Of a DNA stretch of 64,000 nucleotides, positions 37,744-48,775 are shown in pieces. A program made the position numbers and the translations under genes. This DNA comes from Eutypella sp. D-1 (Eukaryota; Ascomycota; Sordariomycetes; Xylariales; Diatrypaceae), in the NCBI GenBank assembly GCA_023313575.1, contig JAJTTP010000018.1:496001-560000 (forward strand), in the 5' to 3' direction. The notes beneath the pieces are model-generated. The model was not told the origin of the DNA. It made no database searches and saw only the letters and a list, made by a program, of their open reading frames with translations. Each line of letters starts with the position of its first letter. The first letter of the stretch is position 1.

Positions 37744-39582
37744 ATGGGCGTCATCCGCAAGAAGACCGCTACCAGAGGGGGTGAGGGTGGTGTCAAATAT
37801 GTCTGCGATGTGTGCTCTGCCGATATAACATCTACGGTACGTACGAATTTACAAGTTTACATACACATTTACGCATTTACGACGGGGATAAGCCCGAAGT
37901 TCGGCCCGAGACATACAGAGCCGTGACCTATCCGGGAACTATCCGTGGGCCCCTACTCTTATATCATTGCATACCTATATAGTAATAATGCCTTATAATG
38001 CCCTCACTTGCGCACGACTAACCCTGCTTTCTACTTTTAGGTACGAATTCGATGCGCTAATCCCGCATGCAAAGATTACGATCTCTGTGTCCAATGTTTC
38101 TCCAGCGGCGCCTCCAGCAGCTCTCACCAACCCGCCACCCACGAATACAGAGTTATCGAGCAGAATTCCTTCCCCATATTCGACCGCGATTGGGGTGCCG
38201 ATGAGGAGTTGCTACTCTTAGAAGGATGCGAGATCTACGGTTTAGGTTCCTGGGCAGATGTCGCAGACCATATCGGTGGATACCGTCATAAGGACGAGGT
38301 CCGCGAGCACTACCTCAAAGTTTATGTCGAATCACCGTGTTTCCCCCTTCCCGAACGATGTCGTCCCTCCGACATGGAACTGGCCCAGGAAATATCCCGC
38401 GAGGAATTCCAGGCCCGCAAAAAACGGAGAATCGAGGAGCGCCGCGAGGCTCAGAAGAACGCCGCACCCCTGCCGCCCAAGACGAAACCCACGGCCAGCG
38501 TGCCGTCCTGCCACGAGATCCAGGGATACATGCCCGGTCGTCTGGAGTTTGAGACCGAGTATGCCAACGAGGCGGAGGAGGCCGTGCAGCTCATGCAGTT
38601 CGACCCCGGCGATGGAATCAACCCGCGGACGGGCGAGCTCGAGCCCGAGATGGAGCTCAAGCTGACTGTCATGGACATTTACAACGCCCGCCTGACCCAG
38701 CGTGTGGAGCGGAAGAAGGTCATTTTCGAACACAACCTCCTCGACTACAGGGAGAACATGAAGATCGAGAAGAAGCGGAGCAAGGAGGAGCGCGACCTGG
38801 TGAACAAGGCCAAGCCGTTCGCGCGCATGATGAACCACGACGACTTCGAGAGCCTCTGCCAGGGCTTCGTCGACGAGCTGAACCTGCGCCAGGCCATCGC
38901 CCAGCTCCAGGACTGGCGCGCCCAGAAGATCGGCGATCTGCGCAGCGGCGAGAAGTACGAGCAGGAGAAGCAGCAGCGCCAGCAGAAGAACGTGCCCATG
39001 GGCTCCATGGATCGGGAGCGCCTTGCGTCCAATCAGCGTAACAAGCAGAACGCCCAGCCCGATCCGCCCAGCGGCGCCGCCATCCTGGTCGCCCCCGAGC
39101 TCCCCTTCCGCCCGTCCACCGACGCCACTGCCGCTGCGGGAGCTACTAGTCAACCCGCCACAGCGGACCCGGCAAACGGCGACGGCTCCAAACCCCTCAC
39201 GAACGGACAGGCGAACGGCGTCACGACCAACGGAGCCACAACCAACGGTACCACGCCAGCAGCAGCGGCGGCGCCCGGGCTCCCGGGCACGAAGCAGAAA
39301 TTCGTAGCGCAGCCGATCTCGGGCGTGACGCCACTAGCACTGACGGAGGAGAACGCGCCGGACCTACACCTGCTGACGCCGGAGGAGGTGGAGCTCTGCA
39401 AGGTATCGCGGCTCCAGCCGAAGCCGTACCTGATGATCAAGGAGCAGGTGCTCAAGGAGGCGCTGAAGGGCAACGGCACTTTGAAGAAGAAGCAGGTCAA
39501 GGAGATCAGCCGCCTCGACTCCCAGAAGGGTGGTCGCCTCTTCGATTTTTTCGTCAACTCTGGTTGGATTGGCAAGGTCTGA
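37744..39582 (+). CDS. ADA2: SAGA transcriptional adaptor ADA2
   Basis: Two exons, 37744-37836 and 38041-39582, with a 204-nt intron inside the zinc finger, give 544 residues. The ZZ zinc finger (VCDVCSADI, then [16 protein letters not shown]) lies at about residues 18-70. A SANT/Myb domain at about 80-130 has [20 protein letters not shown] and VREHYLKVY. The central ADA region includes [18 protein letters not shown]-terminal SWIRM domain at about 460-543 ends [15 protein letters not shown]. Ada2 bridges Gcn5 and Ada3 in SAGA/ADA and stimulates histone H3 acetylation. A Thr/Asn/Ala-rich linker before the SWIRM domain ([14 protein letters not shown]) is probably disordered. Confidence 0.96.
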
Positions 39583-41039
39583 TCTCTGATCTCCCTCCCT
39601 CTTCGACAAATCAGACGGGAGAGACGATATGGGATGGGGGTATGCGGGTGTTGGGGAGATGCGTCTGGTTTAGTTGGTTTAGGCTGGACTGTACTGCACA
39701 CCAAGCACTCTTACTAAGGCGCTATGAGTTTTGCACTTACGCGCGGCGTTTTTTTTTTTTCGGTCTTTGGTTTTCGGGGTTCACTTATCGCGTCCGTAGC
39801 CTAGTCTCGTTTTTTCTATTGGAATCATAGTTTTTTTTTTCTCAAACATCGTACCAATAGAAATAACCCCCCCCCCTCGTCTACGTACGCTTGGATACGT
39901 GTCTCTCTCTCTTTCTATACTTTGGGTGCAAAACGCACATGCTGTATTCTGATATGTTGATGCAGCGTTTACACGGTACTGCTCAGACTGCCCGAAGTAT
40001 GCTTCTCTTCTCCACTTTGTGTCTGCCTGGGCTTGCCTTTGCCGGATGTCAGGTCCATGTGTGCGTCTCTGCCGCTTCAAACGCGAAGTTTGCAGCACCA
40101 GATTATGTAGACTTAGCACACAGAAAAAATAAATAGCAGAGTTTTCTTTAATTCATATTTGCCCGCGTCTTCCCGTGAATAGGTCGTTGGAGAAGCATAT
40201 CTAACGGTGGTGTTCCCATCGTTTGTACGTACCGGAAACTGCTGTTGTATGTGTATAATATGTATGGACGAATTAATGGGTTAATGGATAGGGTGGATAG
40301 GTGGGTTAGAGCTTTAGGTGTAGGATGTGCGTGTGGGGGTGCGTGTAGCTGGAGCTTGGATGGGAGCCCTCATTGTTAGGTTTGAAATATGGACAAGGTC
40401 TGGGTGTTTGCCAGGTGTATTGAGACTTTATTCATCTCCGTACTTAAGGAGGATCGGGGGAGGAAGTATACCTACTTACGGTAGTGATGTATCTACGGAA
40501 TCTCCCTGCCGCTAACTCAATCTCTCCCTAGTAGGTTGCTAACGTTAGGGACTTGCTCACTCATGTATGAACATCCTTAGGTAAGGTAGGCAATAATGTA
40601 AAGATACCGGTGCAATTTGAGCTGATGATGATTCATGTATGTGATAGTCAATTACTTAGATAAGGACTTACCTTGTGTGAGTGAGGTGAGAGGATCGATG
40701 GAGGGTGGGGGGGTTCCTCGAGAGGCCATCACATTCCGTAGCGGCGGACAAATATAGAGTAGCTCTTCTCTCCGGGCACGCCTTCATGGTCTTCGCCAGT
40801 ACTCTGATTCCAACTATCTCACAGCCTTTACACCACGACGCAACTTCGTCGTACCCATAATCTGCGTTTTTTCTCGTGGCCGTCTGGGGCATACACATAA
40901 CGCGGCCGTCGCGGGAGTTACCTGGCGACGGATAACCCCCTATTACCCGTGCCAGCAACGACAGGGGTAGACGGCACGAGCTGTTCGAGATCCCAGGACA
41001 GCAGAGACCTAGCCGGCCCTAAGGCGCCATTCATCGGGT

Positions 41040-41600
41040 GTCCGTCGGCGTGTGTGCGATGAGGACGAGCTCGACGAACGCTACTTCCGCGACGTCTATG
41101 CCGCCCACTGCCTACTGTGCGCATCTATAGCGACGATGGCAGCGCGAGATCGAGGCCAAGTAGCGCCCAAGGGCATCGAAGACCGCATCGGGTCACATCC
41201 GTGGGACGTGAACCAGCACGCGGTTCGGCGACAAGTTTCGGTCCTAGCTGTAGACCGGCATGGCCCGCCCTCCCCCGTCGGCCGGCCACCCCTGTGCCAT
41301 TGAGACTGGACCGTCTGGTACGATGGCCCGGAGTTCTCAAGTTCCATCCCTGGGCTCTGTGTCTCGGTAACATCGTGCTCGCTACCATGCGCCGATCTTC
41401 GACCAGCAGATCATCGTCGACGCCGCGGTGCTACTCGCCGATTTGTTCGTCGACACCGTGCCCAGCAGCTTCTCCGCGTGCGTGGCCATGCGGTGACACC
41501 TTCGTATCGCCTGGCTACACACCCAGCTCCTCAAGCCCGGCAGCGCCGACGGCAATGGCTTCTTGTACGTGGGCGGTCGTTATGATAGACATTAGGAGGG
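41040..41600 (+). pseudogene. GC-rich relic of an unidentified gene
   Basis: Plus-strand text looks coding in pieces but in different frames and with stops. One piece has DEDELDERYFRDVYAAHC near 41060. Another, in a different frame around 41385-41590, reads FDQQIIVDAAVLLADLFVD, a stop, then LRIAWLHTQLLKPG and NGFLYVGGRYD. The block is clearly more GC-rich than its flanks. I do not recognise the family. The alternative is a GC-rich non-coding patch. Confidence 0.35.
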
Positions 41601-41773
41601 CCAATTATTTGTGTGGGATGGCACGTGGCTGTGAGCGAGTCTCAGGTACTAGTCAAATGTAAGATTGGACTTCATAAATAACCTAATTGTAGCGACGTGT
41701 ATCTTGGGGTAATGTAGCGTGATGAAGTTATTTTCCTCTTTTGTTTCCCCTGGATAATCATCGTTCATATTGT

Positions 41774-41806
41774 CCTAATCCTAACCCTAACCCTTACCCT
41801 AACCCT
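41774..41806 (-). repeat. interstitial telomere-type repeat, degenerate CCCTAA x5
   Basis: Five CCTAAC/CCCTTA-type units, at least two of them perfect (CTAACCCTAACCC). The G-rich strand is the minus strand and points leftwards, towards the tract at 4469. Confidence 0.75.
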
Positions 41807-42144
41807 GAGCCTACGTGAAATCCAGGCAAACCCCTTAATGCAACAATCAGATGTTATTCACATAGCAGATATAGCGGGGTAAGTACCTAGAGAACTCTAG
41901 TTTAGCAGCTTCTCTACCTTCAGCTATAGGTGTGTAAAGAAAGCTTCAAGCGCTATTACTCGCAAGCATTTACTTGCTCTCATCCTAGATTTAACACATA
42001 CCATAACCTCCCTCTCATACAATTAATGAGGCATTATAAGCTACCCAGATCTAACAAACATCACGTCCTTATCATTGACTTACTGAGAGTACTCTAGTAG
42101 ACTTTCTCATATACTAAGTACTTAACCCGACGAGCGGTTGCTTC

Positions 42145-43133
42145 ATGAGAGCAGCGGCAGCCTTTAGCTTCCTTCTTCCCAGGGCTGCCAACGGCGCCAG
42201 GATAGTTGCTCATAGCAAGTCACACAGAGGACAGGTACCCGCATTCGTGTGGAACGCCGCCCGGAACGGCACCACTAGCAGGATGTCGACGACGTCCATA
42301 GCCACGCTCAACCGCATCACAGCGAAGAAGCTGGCGGACTTGCTGCTGGCGGATGCGCAGCAGGAGATCGAGGCCCAGGGGTCCGAGGGCAAGGAATCCA
42401 AGATCGCCATTGTTGATGTGAGGGATGATGGTAAGTTTTCTCGTGCTCAAACTATCTTGGGTTGTTCTACAAGAGTCGATGACCTACCGTGGTGGGGCCG
42501 AATGGTAAAAGCCGAGTGGTGAGAACCGAGTATTGAGGGCCCTAGTCATGAAGGCTTTCGGATTAGAGGGAAGGGAAGATGCTTCCATTCTTGTTCAGCA
42601 AATTCGCTCCCTTCCCGCCTTTTGAAGCCCCCATCCTATATCGGCTCCCTCCCATCGATCGGGATATATTCAACGTCTCGCTCGCACCCTCATTCGTCCA
42701 AGACCTACGCGCCTATCCACTTGTCCGCGTGTGCCTAACTTATCCACCTTTTCGATCTGCCAACCGCGCATCTGCTGACACACTCACTACACAAATATCA
42801 GACCACATAGGCGGGCACATACGGTCGTCTCTGCACTACCCGAGCCGCAGTCTAGACGCCACGATGCCGACGCTGCTCCGCAAACTCGCGGACAAGGAGA
42901 CTGTCGTATTCCACTGCGCGTTGAGTCAGCAGAGGGGCCCAAGTGCCGCCCTGCGGTACCTGCGCGAGAGGGAAGCACAGCAGCAGCGGGACGGCGGGGA
43001 TGATGCTCTGAGCGTCGATAAGCAGAAGGTCTACGTTCTCGACCGCGGATTCGTCGGCTGGCAGGAGGTCTACGGCCCCGATGAGCGGCTCACCGAGGCG
43101 TGGCGGAAGGAGCTCTGGGAGGAAGATTATTGA
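42145..43133 (+). CDS. rhodanese-fold phosphatase/arsenate reductase-like (Cdc25/Acr2/Ibp1 type)
   Basis: Two exons, 42145-42430 and 42802-43133, give 205 residues. The rhodanese fold opens with KIAIVDVRDD, joined across the intron to DHIGGHI, as in Cdc25-like single-domain proteins. The active-site loop HCALSQQRGPSA gives Cys134 and Arg140, the C-x5-R signature. It could act on phosphotyrosine or on arsenate, as yeast Acr2 and fission-yeast Ibp1 do. The first 46 residues are basic and hydroxylated with no acidic residues, resembling a mitochondrial presequence. A second in-frame ATG at 42283 would remove them. The 371-nt intron is among the longest here and contains a long open frame. Confidence 0.88.
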
Positions 43134-44260
43134 CGTTGGGATCTGAGAGGGTGGAGCGCGGTTGCTCGGCTGGCTGAGTGGCGGAAACAACACGAGACGA
43201 GATAAGATCGCCGTGCTTCGTTGGAAAAGTCGGGTCGGATGTTCGTAGCTTTCCAGATCTACAAGGAAACGAAACGAAACGCAACGTTCCACCTCACAGA
43301 CAGCAGTGCTTTCCTGGACGAATCCCCTTTATTTACACGCATACAAATGCCGGCCAGCCCGCAATCTGACTTACGTAACTGCAATCCTATATTAACTAGT
43401 CATTTGTTAACCATCGATTGGGTTGCCGGACGCGTACTACCTTGTTTGTGTGAGAAAGTCAATCCAGATCGAAGAATGGAATTCTCCAGAACTTCCATCG
43501 GAGTCCTCAGAACGACGCGTCCATAGCAGGCATAGGCTGGTATATAAAGGGGAATCATGCAACATCAAACGCTAGCTTTGATCCCAAACAGGTCTGAGAT
43601 CGTCATGAACGTTAGCGGAGAATCCGCCTCCCAATGGCTAATCTTGCCCTAAGACTAGGTGGCCCCAACCAGCCCAAGTACCGCGAAATTGTGGGAACAG
43701 GCCCCCTTTAGGCGCGACGATCTCTTGCAACGGCGTGTGCTCCCTCACCACTAACCGCGTCCACATGAAGGGACGGTGTGGAGTAGCGGATCATTTGGTA
43801 ATTTCGAAATACGGGAGCATGGCTTCCGGATGGGAAAAGCGGCACCATACCCAAAACAAAGAAAGAAAATTCGTTCGCCGGATCATGGGGTTTAGGAGCG
43901 GTAAAGCACAACGGGCACGTTGAACGATGAGGGCGGGCGAAGCTTGTTTTTTATATTATCTCCTCCTCGCTCTCGGCCTAGCAAATCCACGGCATGCAAT
44001 ACGAACGACGGCGTTCTGGTCCCACGAGCAGCCTTCTTCTCGTGGTATAGTCCAGATCTCCCTCTCCTCCGTCTTTGGCGTATTAATTAATAAGGGCCGA
44101 CAACACTGGATACCTTTTTTCCCTTGGAGCTGTTTAAGCGACCTAGCGACGATAATTATAAGTGAGAGTGGGGGGTGGAAACTGGGCATATACGAACGAG
44201 GCGCAGTCGAACGTAGAAGCGCACGTATACGAGGAACCTGATTGCCGAAACCCGCCGCCG
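43134..44260. other. intergenic region
   Basis: 1.1 kb. A TATATAAA-type box lies near 43541, followed within 65 nt by a 16-codon frame, but no real gene. An open frame without ATG runs from 44162 into the next gene in phase, so part of an upstream exon may lie here. Confidence 0.4.
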
Positions 44261-46153
44261 ATGGACCGTTTCGAGGTCCTCGAGCATTCGCCGTGGAAGC
44301 CCGGCTTCTGGTCGCGAGCTCCGTGGTTCGGACTCCTGTCACTTCTTGGCGCTTTCATATGCACCGTGGGTGCGGCGGTGGTGCTGGCGACTTCGAACGG
44401 CGCCGAGCATGAGACATGGCCGAACCGCGACATAGCGGTGCAGCCTTCCGTGGTGCTGTCGGTGCTGACAGCGGCAACCAACGCGTTGCTGGTGCTGGCC
44501 TTCGGTGAGGGTGTCACTATCGCCTGGTGGACTAAAATGCTACGTGGGGGTAGTCTCAATGACTGCCACCGCTACTGGTTCTACGCCAACAGCATCTGGG
44601 CAGCGATCACGTCAGGCCGCCACTTCAACCGCGTCGCACTCGCATATATTCTGGTCGCACTTGTCGTCATCGACGGTCCCATCCTTCAGCGCTCCTCCAC
44701 CATTACCTCCCTCGTCATCAACCGCCCCGGCAACTTCTCGGTGGCCGTGACCGACGACTTGATAGGGATACCCACAGGCTATTATATGGGACGGTCCAAG
44801 TCGATCGACACCCTCTCCAGCAACTTCACCAACATCCTCCGAGCGTACAACAACCGCGACCCGATCCACGTGCGGTCCGAGGGCTGCCGCGGAGTCTGCC
44901 GCGGCGAGATCATAGCCCCTGGTTTTGACGTCGACTGCAAGTACGGCACGGAGAAGGCGTTAGAGATGCCTGATCCCGGGGATCAGGTGGGCGCGGGCAA
45001 CATCTCGGTCTCCTTTATGGGCCAGTGGGACCCGGGTGCTATTAATGTGTCGACGCGCTTCGCGCCCGAAGGCATCTTGAAGCCCATGGTCACCTCCACC
45101 TGCCGGCTACAAATCGGACTGGTGCGGCACTCGGTCGAACTCACTAACGGCAGTTTGTCACTCCATCGCCAACCCATACCTCTAGGGAACGGCGCTATCA
45201 ACCGCACCGTCGAGACATGGTGGCCCTGGATAGAAACCTCCGGCAATGGCAAATTTCCCACGAGCATTGGGGGCATCGCAAAAGCCGCCGGCAGCCTTTA
45301 TGACAGCGAAATTAGCCTCTACGATATCGGCGGCTCGCTGCAGATGTTTAGTGAAGGGACCATGGGATACACCTACCGCAACTCGACCGACGACGTGCTG
45401 GGCGATGCGGCAATGAGTTGGACCGACCCCACAGCCGACATCATCGCCACCCTGCAGGAACTCACCTTCCGTTTTGCTGTCTATAACACGAACGACACCA
45501 CGCCTCTGGTCAAGGGGGCAAACGATGGCGAGGCGAAGCCCCGGCGTCTACGCGTACGGCGGCAAGAAGGGGGCGGCGCAACGGCGGAAGAGAACGGCGG
45601 CGGCGGAGGCGGCGGATCGGAGACGGTGACGATAAACATTTACGCATCACACTTCGGGTACCTGGGGGCGGCGCTGGCGGTGATGTTGGTGGCGACGATG
45701 GCGGTGTTCCCGCTGTTCTATGGATGGTGGAACCTGGGGCGAGATGTGTCTATGAGCCCCGTGGAAATCGCCAAGGCGTTCAAGGCGCCGCACACCGAGG
45801 GCGCCGACGCCAACGCCAGTGTGGACAAGCTGCTGCGGCAGATCGGCAAGCGTAAGGCCCGCTACGGCGTCGTCGCCACCACCGAATTCGAGGGCGCCGA
45901 CTCCTCCCGCCTGAACCTGACCCTCGGCGGCGGCAGGATGGGCAGCACCACGACTCTCGCCTCGCCCTTGAGCCCGAATCATAACCTCGCCGTGCATGAC
46001 CCCGACTCCAAGAGAGGATATGCCGACGACCGCGCGATGTCACCATCGCTACCCCGGACCCCGCTGGACGTACCGGCCTCACCGGTGACTCCCAGATCAC
46101 CGTTCGCCATCGGGGACCCCAGGACCCTCAGCTGGCCCATCAAGAAGTCTTAG
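44261..46153 (+). CDS. multipass membrane protein, fungal family of unknown function
   Basis: A single open frame of 630 residues from the ATG at 44261. In-frame text continues upstream to 44162 without an ATG, so a first exon may be missing. The N-terminus (MDRFEVLEHSPWKPGFWSRAPW) is followed by a helix (FGLLSLLGAFICTVGAAVVL), a second near residues 60-80 (SVVLSVLTAATNALLVLAF), WWTKMLRGGSL, then HFNRVALAYILVALVVIDGP. A large, probably extracytoplasmic domain with many Asn-X-Ser/Thr sites spans about residues 150-460. A Gly-rich linker precedes a last helix (LGAALAVMLVATMAVFPLFY) and a Ser/Pro-rich cytosolic tail. It resembles DUF3176-type fungal membrane proteins; no function is known. Confidence 0.75.
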   Translation: MDRFEVLEHSPWKPGFWSRAPWFGLLSLLGAFICTVGAAVVLATSNGAEHETWPNRDIAVQPSVVLSVLTAATNALLVLAFGEGVTIAWWTKMLRGGSLNDCHRYWFYANSIWAAITSGRHFNRVALAYILVALVVIDGPILQRSSTITSLVINRPGNFSVAVTDDLIGIPTGYYMGRSKSIDTLSSNFTNILRAYNNRDPIHVRSEGCRGVCRGEIIAPGFDVDCKYGTEKALEMPDPGDQVGAGNISVSFMGQWDPGAINVSTRFAPEGILKPMVTSTCRLQIGLVRHSVELTNGSLSLHRQPIPLGNGAINRTVETWWPWIETSGNGKFPTSIGGIAKAAGSLYDSEISLYDIGGSLQMFSEGTMGYTYRNSTDDVLGDAAMSWTDPTADIIATLQELTFRFAVYNTNDTTPLVKGANDGEAKPRRLRVRRQEGGGATAEENGGGGGGGSETVTINIYASHFGYLGAALAVMLVATMAVFPLFYGWWNLGRDVSMSPVEIAKAFKAPHTEGADANASVDKLLRQIGKRKARYGVVATTEFEGADSSRLNLTLGGGRMGSTTTLASPLSPNHNLAVHDPDSKRGYADDRAMSPSLPRTPLDVPASPVTPRSPFAIGDPRTLSWPIKKS

Positions 46154-46494
46154 AGCGTCAGGAACGAAGCACAGGCTGTGAGAAAGTAATGTTTAAATTC
46201 TATTGTATATAAAGCGTTTTCTGCATTTGGGTTTTACGTATCAATCCATAATTTTCAAACCTCAAAACTTCGGGGCTGGTCATGTGGTGCGTGATGCTGG
46301 CACTTCCCCGCTTGTTGTTGCGTCGATCACCATGTCTTATCTTTATGGGGTTTAGGTGAGTGTCAGCGAACGTGGTTAGAGAGTATCGACTGGAACTGGC
46401 GTCTGAAGTAGCAGAAGTTTGTTAAATCTCTAAAGTTATCGAGCTTTCTACTCTAAGGATGTAAACATCAAGTCTAACTCTCCACACGTATTCA
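46154..46494. other. convergent intergenic region
   Basis: 0.34 kb, AT-rich 3' UTR sequence. Nothing else is seen. Confidence 0.6.
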
Positions 46495-47508
46495 TTACCG
46501 TTTTCTCGCCATCAAGACGTACGTGCCCCAGTCGTTGATGACCTCGATTTCCCTCCAACGATCGCCGTGTGCCTTCCACTCCGGCATGGCATCTAGCATA
46601 TGGTCCCACATGATGTCGACGATGTCGCCATCCTCGCCACCGTTCTCCCTGCTCTTGATCTCCGGGTACGCCTCCCGCCACGCGGTATAACAGCTGAAAG
46701 TGCGCGTGTACCTCTCGACCTCGCCGAGTTTCATCAAGGTCCTCAGCCAACACGTCTGCTCCCTCTCGGCCTCGCCCGCCGGCTCCTCGCCAGGCTCGTG
46801 CTCGAGCCGCTGGACATCCGCCCAGTCTGTTTCGGGTGGGACCACGCTCCGCAGCAGGTCACGCAGGATGTTGCGGCCCGGCTGCTCCCAGAAGCGGCCC
46901 ATGCCCTCGATCTCCCTCCCGGCGGGGCTGCGCGCCACGACCCCGAACCCGTACACGAACTGCTCCATAATGGCAGTGGCGCGTTCCGCGCCTATCAGCA
47001 CGTTATCCTTGTAGCCGAAAAAGGCGACGGAGCCGCCGGGCCGCACGGCGCGCGCGAGCGCCGGCCATGCGCGCCCGTAGTCGAACCAGTGCGCCGCCTG
47101 CCCCGCCACCGCAAGGTCCACGGATTTCTCGGGCAAAAAGGAGAGGTCCTCGGCGCCGCCCTGGCGGAATTCAATCCTCGCCTTGTTTGCGGGTGTCAGG
47201 GCCGGGTCGGCGGCCGTCATTTCGCGGGCCTGGGCGACCATGCCGGCCGATGGGTCAATGGCGATCGCTGACTCGAAATAAGGGCTCAAAGCCCGTGATA
47301 TCAGGCCATGTCCACATCCCACGTCGAGCAACGTGCCGCTCGGGGATGGTGGCGACTGCGGTGCGGGTGGGAATTGCTGTGGCTTCTGGTGGTGGTACGA
47401 CATCACCGTTCGGTACAACGACGCCGGGTATGACGGTCTGAATGCCGCATAAGCCTTGGCGGAGAAGGTCGACCGGCTACACACAATTCCGTCGTCAGTC
47501 CATGGCAT
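46495..47508 (-). CDS. SAM-dependent methyltransferase (trans-aconitate methyltransferase-like)
   Basis: A single exon of 337 residues from the ATG at 47508. The frame stays open slightly upstream but without an ATG. The N-terminal AAFRPSYPASLY is typical of the Tmt1/YKL162-type fungal class. Motif I is TLLDVGCGHGLISRAL (residues 59-74), followed by AIAIDPSAGMV, then FRQGGAEDLSFLPEKSVDLA and VAGQAAHWFDY. The C-terminal ~130 residues include WLRTLMKLGEVERYTRTFSC and WDHMLDAMPEW, matching trans-aconitate 3-methyltransferase-like proteins. Soluble, likely cytosolic; the exact acceptor is inferred only from similarity. Confidence 0.88.
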   Translation of the reverse strand: MPWTDDGIVCSRSTFSAKAYAAFRPSYPASLYRTVMSYHHQKPQQFPPAPQSPPSPSGTLLDVGCGHGLISRALSPYFESAIAIDPSAGMVAQAREMTAADPALTPANKARIEFRQGGAEDLSFLPEKSVDLAVAGQAAHWFDYGRAWPALARAVRPGGSVAFFGYKDNVLIGAERATAIMEQFVYGFGVVARSPAGREIEGMGRFWEQPGRNILRDLLRSVVPPETDWADVQRLEHEPGEEPAGEAEREQTCWLRTLMKLGEVERYTRTFSCYTAWREAYPEIKSRENGGEDGDIVDIMWDHMLDAMPEWKAHGDRWREIEVINDWGTYVLMARKR

Positions 47509-48130
47509 GCAAATGGATATAAGGAAAGGACGCACGCAAATGTCGCCATTTTACTTTCTGACGAGATGATAGTTTCCGAACAACACGCAAGCGCGAGTAC
47601 CTTATCTATGTCACCTTACTGTTGATTCCAGTATAGGAAGGTCAGCAGGGCATAGCGGCATTCGTTTTTCAAATTGTATCATCATTAACAGTATTAGAAT
47701 ATACGAAACGGTCGCGCTGCCCTGAATTTGGGTTTTGTCATATGGTCCGACCCCGGCACATACCTAGATATTGTTATGTTGGAGGTTCTTGGAGGTTCCC
47801 CTAAGCCTCGGATCAAGGAGATGATGTCGCAGTTGATGTCGTATCACCGAACCAATGTCACGCCAAGCATTGCGTTTTAGTGCGTCAGGATCCCGGAAAG
47901 GCGCGCTATTTGTCATGGTGATGTTTAAGATTTACTATTTCAACCCAGCCATAACTTCGCACCTGCCTAAGATCCGCACCTCTTAGGTCACTTCACTTCC
48001 ACCGAAGTCGTTTAGAAAGGATTGTAGTATATATCCTTTTGTCCTTTCAACAGACAACCCCTAGTCTTTACCGAGGTCGACTACAGCGAAGCACGGAACA
48101 GACAAAACCAGTCATACACTTCCAAAAAAG
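47509..48130. promoter_or_regulatory. divergent promoter region
   Basis: 0.62 kb between the methyltransferase (-) and the CoA-binding protein (+). A TATATA-type run lies near 48029, about 100 nt before the plus-strand start. No gene is seen. Confidence 0.4.
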
Positions 48131-48775
48131 ATGGCGACCGAAGCGACCGCCCGGGCTTTCATGTCCTCCCCACACTTCGCCGTCGTCGGCGCCAGTTCTA
48201 ACCCCGCCAAGTTCGGACATAAGAGTACGTATCTGCTCCATTATATCCCTGTCTTACCGAGGATCCTGACTACATGCATGTAAATGGCCCACAAAACGAG
48301 CCCCTGATTATTCTACTTCCATTGCACATGACAAGCTGGATTACTACACCACTCACTCTACAAGCAAGTGAGAAATACATAGCCAGGCAGCTAACAAGGC
48401 TGAAATCCAGTCTTCGCCTGGTACCTCCAGCGCTCCATCCCAGCAACGCCCATTAACCCGACGAACGCGACGGTAGAGGCAGCGGGTTCGTCGCACACAG
48501 CGCTCCCCTCGCTGTCAGCACTGCCTGAGCCGTCACGCACCTCAGTGTCGGTGATCACGCCACCGGCTGCCACCCTCAAGGTGCTCCAGGAGGCCAAGGA
48601 ACTAAATGTTCCCGCCGTGTGGCTGCAGCCCGGTACCTTTGATGATGCAGTCCTCAAGTTCGCCCGTGAAGAGTATGGTGGGGAAGTCGTCGCTGGGGAG
48701 GGAGGCCGCGGCAGCGAAGGTTGGTGCGTCCTGGTTGATGGGGACAGGGCGTTGAAGGCTGCTGGGAAGCTTTGA
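48131..48775 (+). CDS. CoA-binding (YccU-like) Rossmann protein
   Basis: Two exons, 48131-48224 and 48411-48775, with a 186-nt intron, give 152 residues. The CoA_binding_2 fold is seen in FAVVGASSNPAKFGHK (glycine-rich loop), then IFAWYLQRSIPATPINP, VSVITPPAATLKVLQEAKEL and NVPAVWLQPG. Proteins of this family bind CoA or acyl-CoA and resemble the nucleotide-binding half of succinyl-CoA synthetase, without catalytic residues. A Ser/Ala-rich insert at about residues 52-80 is a fungal feature. Function is unknown. No partner subunit is nearby. Confidence 0.87.

Larger units (their letters stand above)
39583..42144. other. long intergenic region with GC-rich relic and telomere-type repeat
   Basis: 2.56 kb without an intact gene. 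39583-40900 is AT-rich with T-runs at about 39750 and 39832 and random frames. About 40900-41660 is distinctly GC-rich and holds broken protein-like text (listed separately). 41774-41806 is a degenerate CCCTAA tract. The rest is AT-rich leader for the rhodanese gene. Confidence 0.5.

Noticed and set aside
38332..39153. 273-codon frame antisense to ADA2
   Set aside because: Leu/Val-rich shadow caused by codon bias of ADA2 on the other strand.
42579..42801. open frame inside the long rhodanese intron
   Set aside because: Joining exon 1 directly to exon 2 restores the conserved DVRDD-DHIGGH motif, so this stretch is intronic.
43604..43651. 16-codon frame behind a TATATAAA-type box near 43541
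   Set aside because: Too short and without further support.
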